49,556 nucleotides of DNA. It comes from Myxococcales bacterium (GTDB lineage Bacteria; Myxococcota_A; Polyangia; Polyangiales; Houyiibacteriaceae). The stretch spans positions 1 to 49,556 of the forward strand of contig JAHEEE010000024.1 in the NCBI GenBank assembly GCA_024640845.1, written 5' to 3'. The notes under the pieces were generated by a model that was not told the origin of the DNA, searched no databases, and saw only the letters and a program-made list of their open reading frames with translations. Shown one piece after another: positions 47,845 to 49,556 of the stretch (its first letter is position 1; each line of letters begins with the position of its first letter). The position numbers and the translations under genes are program-made.

Positions 47845-49556
47845 TCAATCCGAGGTGAATGCGTTTTCTACGGCCGCGTCCTCCGCCTCTGCTGTCTCCG
47901 GCGTCACCGCGGCCCCTCCGCCGAGCGCTTCCCTGATCGCCTGCGCCTGGCGTTTCGTTGCCCCTGCTTCGATCAGCTGCTCGTCGGTGGCAGCAAGCAC
48001 ACCGCTCATCGAGCCGAGCGCGCGTAGCAGCTTTCCCCGGGTTTTCGGGCCAACTCCGGGAACTCCATCGAGCTCGCTTTGCAGCCGTCGCTTCTTCCCG
48101 ACCTTCTTGCGCAGGGCGTTGGAGGCGCGATGTGTCTCGTCGCGCGCGAGCAACAACAGCGATAGCGCCGAGCTCGACCTCACCGCAATCGCGTTCTTCT
48201 GCCCCGGGCGAAACACGCGATCGCCTTCCTCCTCACCGGTCGCCGTAACTCGGGGCTTGGCCACCGATGCGACTTCGAGATCCTTTACCCCGATGTCTTC
48301 GATTGCTCGCATTGCGACGCCGAGCTGTCCCTTGCCCCCGTCCACGACCAGAAGGTCCGGAAGCTCCCAACCTTCTTCCTCGTTCTTGCCTCGCCGGAGG
48401 CGCCGCACGAGGACTTCGTACATTGCCCCATAGTCGTCGCCACCGCTGACGGTTTTCACGCGAAAGCTCCGGTAGCGTTCCTTGGCCGGCGATCCGTCTT
48501 GGAGCGCAACGAATACGGCGACCGTCTCCTCACCTCCCGTGTGGGAGATGTCCACGCATTCGATTGTCCGAGGAAGCACGCTGAGTCGCAGCTGCTTCTG
48601 GAGTCCTTCGAGCCTCGCCTCGACGTCTTCGCGGGCGCGCTCGTTTTCTCGGTAGGCGTGCTCAGCGTTCTCACGCGCGAGATCGAGGAGCTTTGCTTTG
48701 GCCCCCCGCTTGGGTTGGACGATGTGCACGCGGCGCTTTCGATCCTCGCTCAACAGCTCCTCGATCGCCTCGCTCATCTCGATTGGAACCGGGATGAGGA
48801 TCTCGTCCGGCACTGAGGGCCGCTCGGCGTAGTGTTGCCGGAGGAATCCGCCCAGCATCTCGTCATTAGGCACCGCGACACGGCGCAGCGGAAGCGTGCG
48901 CACGCCAAACAGGCGCCCGCCGCGCATGCTCAACACGGCCACCTCCACTTGGTCGCCCTGGCGGTGAAATCCGATCACATCCTGATCCGACTTCTGCACC
49001 CCGGCCACGCGCTGCTCTTCCTGCGCTCTCTCGACCGCGCGGAGCTGGTCGCGGTACACCGCGGCACGCTCGTACTCTAGGTCGCCGGACGCGACCTGCA
49101 TTCGCGCGTCGAGATCGCGCACGAGCTCGTCGTGACGTCCGTCGAGGAAGCGGGCTACGTTGGCGACCTGCGCTCGATACTCCTCTTGGTCCACATCGAG
49201 AACGCACGGACCCGGGCAACGCTTGATTTGATATTGCAGACACGGTCGCGAACGCATCCGAAACTCGGTGTCGGTGCAGGTCCGGAGCTGGAAATACCGG
49301 TTGACGAGGCGCAATGTCTGCCTTGCGGCGGTCGCGGAGTGATACGGACCAAAGTACTGGGCGCCGTCGGGCTTTGGCCGACGGACGACCTCGATCCTCG
49401 GCCAGGGCTTTTTGGCATCGAGTCGCAACGACAGGTACTCCTTGTCGTCCCGCAGCTTCACGTTGTACTTCGGCTGGTGCGACTTGATGAGCTGGTTTTC
49501 GAGCAGCGCCGCTTCTTTGTCGGTGTGGGTTACGAACGTCTCGATGTCGGCGAGCT
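47845..49556 (-). CDS. uvrC: Excinuclease ABC subunit C (5' end beyond window)
   Basis: The C-terminal ~570 residues of UvrC, the nuclease of nucleotide-excision repair. The N-terminal GIY-YIG domain is cut at the right edge: only its end (ETFVTHTDKEAALLENQLIK) is present. Seen: the HQPKYNVKLRDDKEYL block, YFGPYHSATAARQTLRLV, a UVR region (SGDLEYERAAVYRDQLRAV), the RNase H-like nuclease core with VDISHTGGEETVAVFVA and LLVVDGGKGQLGVA, and C-terminal HhH repeats (LDGVPGVGPKTRGKLLRALGS). It ends with an acidic tail. It converges on the gap that holds the hairpin repeats. Confidence 0.97.
   Translation of the reverse strand, partial: LADIETFVTHTDKEAALLENQLIKSHQPKYNVKLRDDKEYLSLRLDAKKPWPRIEVVRRPKPDGAQYFGPYHSATAARQTLRLVNRYFQLRTCTDTEFRMRSRPCLQYQIKRCPGPCVLDVDQEEYRAQVANVARFLDGRHDELVRDLDARMQVASGDLEYERAAVYRDQLRAVERAQEEQRVAGVQKSDQDVIGFHRQGDQVEVAVLSMRGGRLFGVRTLPLRRVAVPNDEMLGGFLRQHYAERPSVPDEILIPVPIEMSEAIEELLSEDRKRRVHIVQPKRGAKAKLLDLARENAEHAYRENERAREDVEARLEGLQKQLRLSVLPRTIECVDISHTGGEETVAVFVALQDGSPAKERYRSFRVKTVSGGDDYGAMYEVLVRRLRRGKNEEEGWELPDLLVVDGGKGQLGVAMRAIEDIGVKDLEVASVAKPRVTATGEEEGDRVFRPGQKNAIAVRSSSALSLLLLARDETHRASNALRKKVGKKRRLQSELDGVPGVGPKTRGKLLRALGSMSGVLAATDEQLIEAGATKRQAQAIREALGGGAAVTPETAEAEDAAVENAFTSD

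Overview
The window is high-GC, densely coded bacterial chromosome. It looks like a member of the Myxococcota (Polyangia, Sandaracinus-like relatives). The evidence is indirect: Gly-rich-linker, Cys-rich lipoproteins in tandem, a membrane-anchored Ser/Thr kinase, an FHA-histidine kinase-receiver hybrid, Asp/Ala and Gly-rich low-complexity linkers, and a small CTERM-sorted protein. No rRNA, tRNA, CRISPR array, phage or intact insertion sequence was seen. Both ends cut genes: a TonB-domain protein on the left and uvrC on the right.

Layout. 1-940 (minus): a His/Cys-rich secreted protein followed by the N-terminus of a TonB-domain protein. 1090-4170 (plus): a tight operon of FHA/kinase/receiver, D12-class adenine methylase and a DUF6918-like protein. 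4183-7817 (minus): ECF-type sigma factor, alpha/beta hydrolase, thioester-reductase-like protein and acyltransferase. 7982-14204 (plus): the cell-elongation cluster mreB-mreC-mreD-PBP2-rodA, followed by a Nit1-type amidase. 14281-20562 (minus): a lipoprotein, then a cluster of TRAP-type binding protein, FGGY sugar kinase, sphingosine-phosphate-lyase-like enzyme and DUF1295 membrane protein, plus a CTERM protein. 20849-25388 (plus): two paralogous Cys-rich lipoproteins and a large VWA lipoprotein.

25385-35180 is mostly minus: a PQQ-type propeller protein, a glycosyltransferase coupled to an alkaline-phosphatase-superfamily enzyme, a second such enzyme coupled to a hybrid kinase, and a second acyltransferase. 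A Nudix hydrolase lies on plus. 35239-42545 (plus) is a long co-directional run: AlgH/YqgE, BamD-like, TPR, a multi-receiver signalling protein, PhoH, cysteine synthase, a SMUG1-type uracil-DNA glycosylase and a small lipoprotein. 42542-45885 (minus): an outer-membrane-like protein, pyruvate kinase and a Ser/Thr kinase. 45940-47148 (plus): a HAMP histidine kinase. uvrC (minus) ends the window.

The least expected signals are in the two large gene-free gaps. Three copies of an intergenic element share a chain of short hairpins, and two of the stems differ between copies by compensating base changes. One copy sits next to a 117-base, long imperfect hairpin. In the right-hand gap a second hairpin family flanks two of the copies. 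Other points are a hairpin that would bury the probable ribosome site of bamD, two convergent gene pairs sharing a CTAG stop, and a DNA methylase translationally coupled to a kinase.
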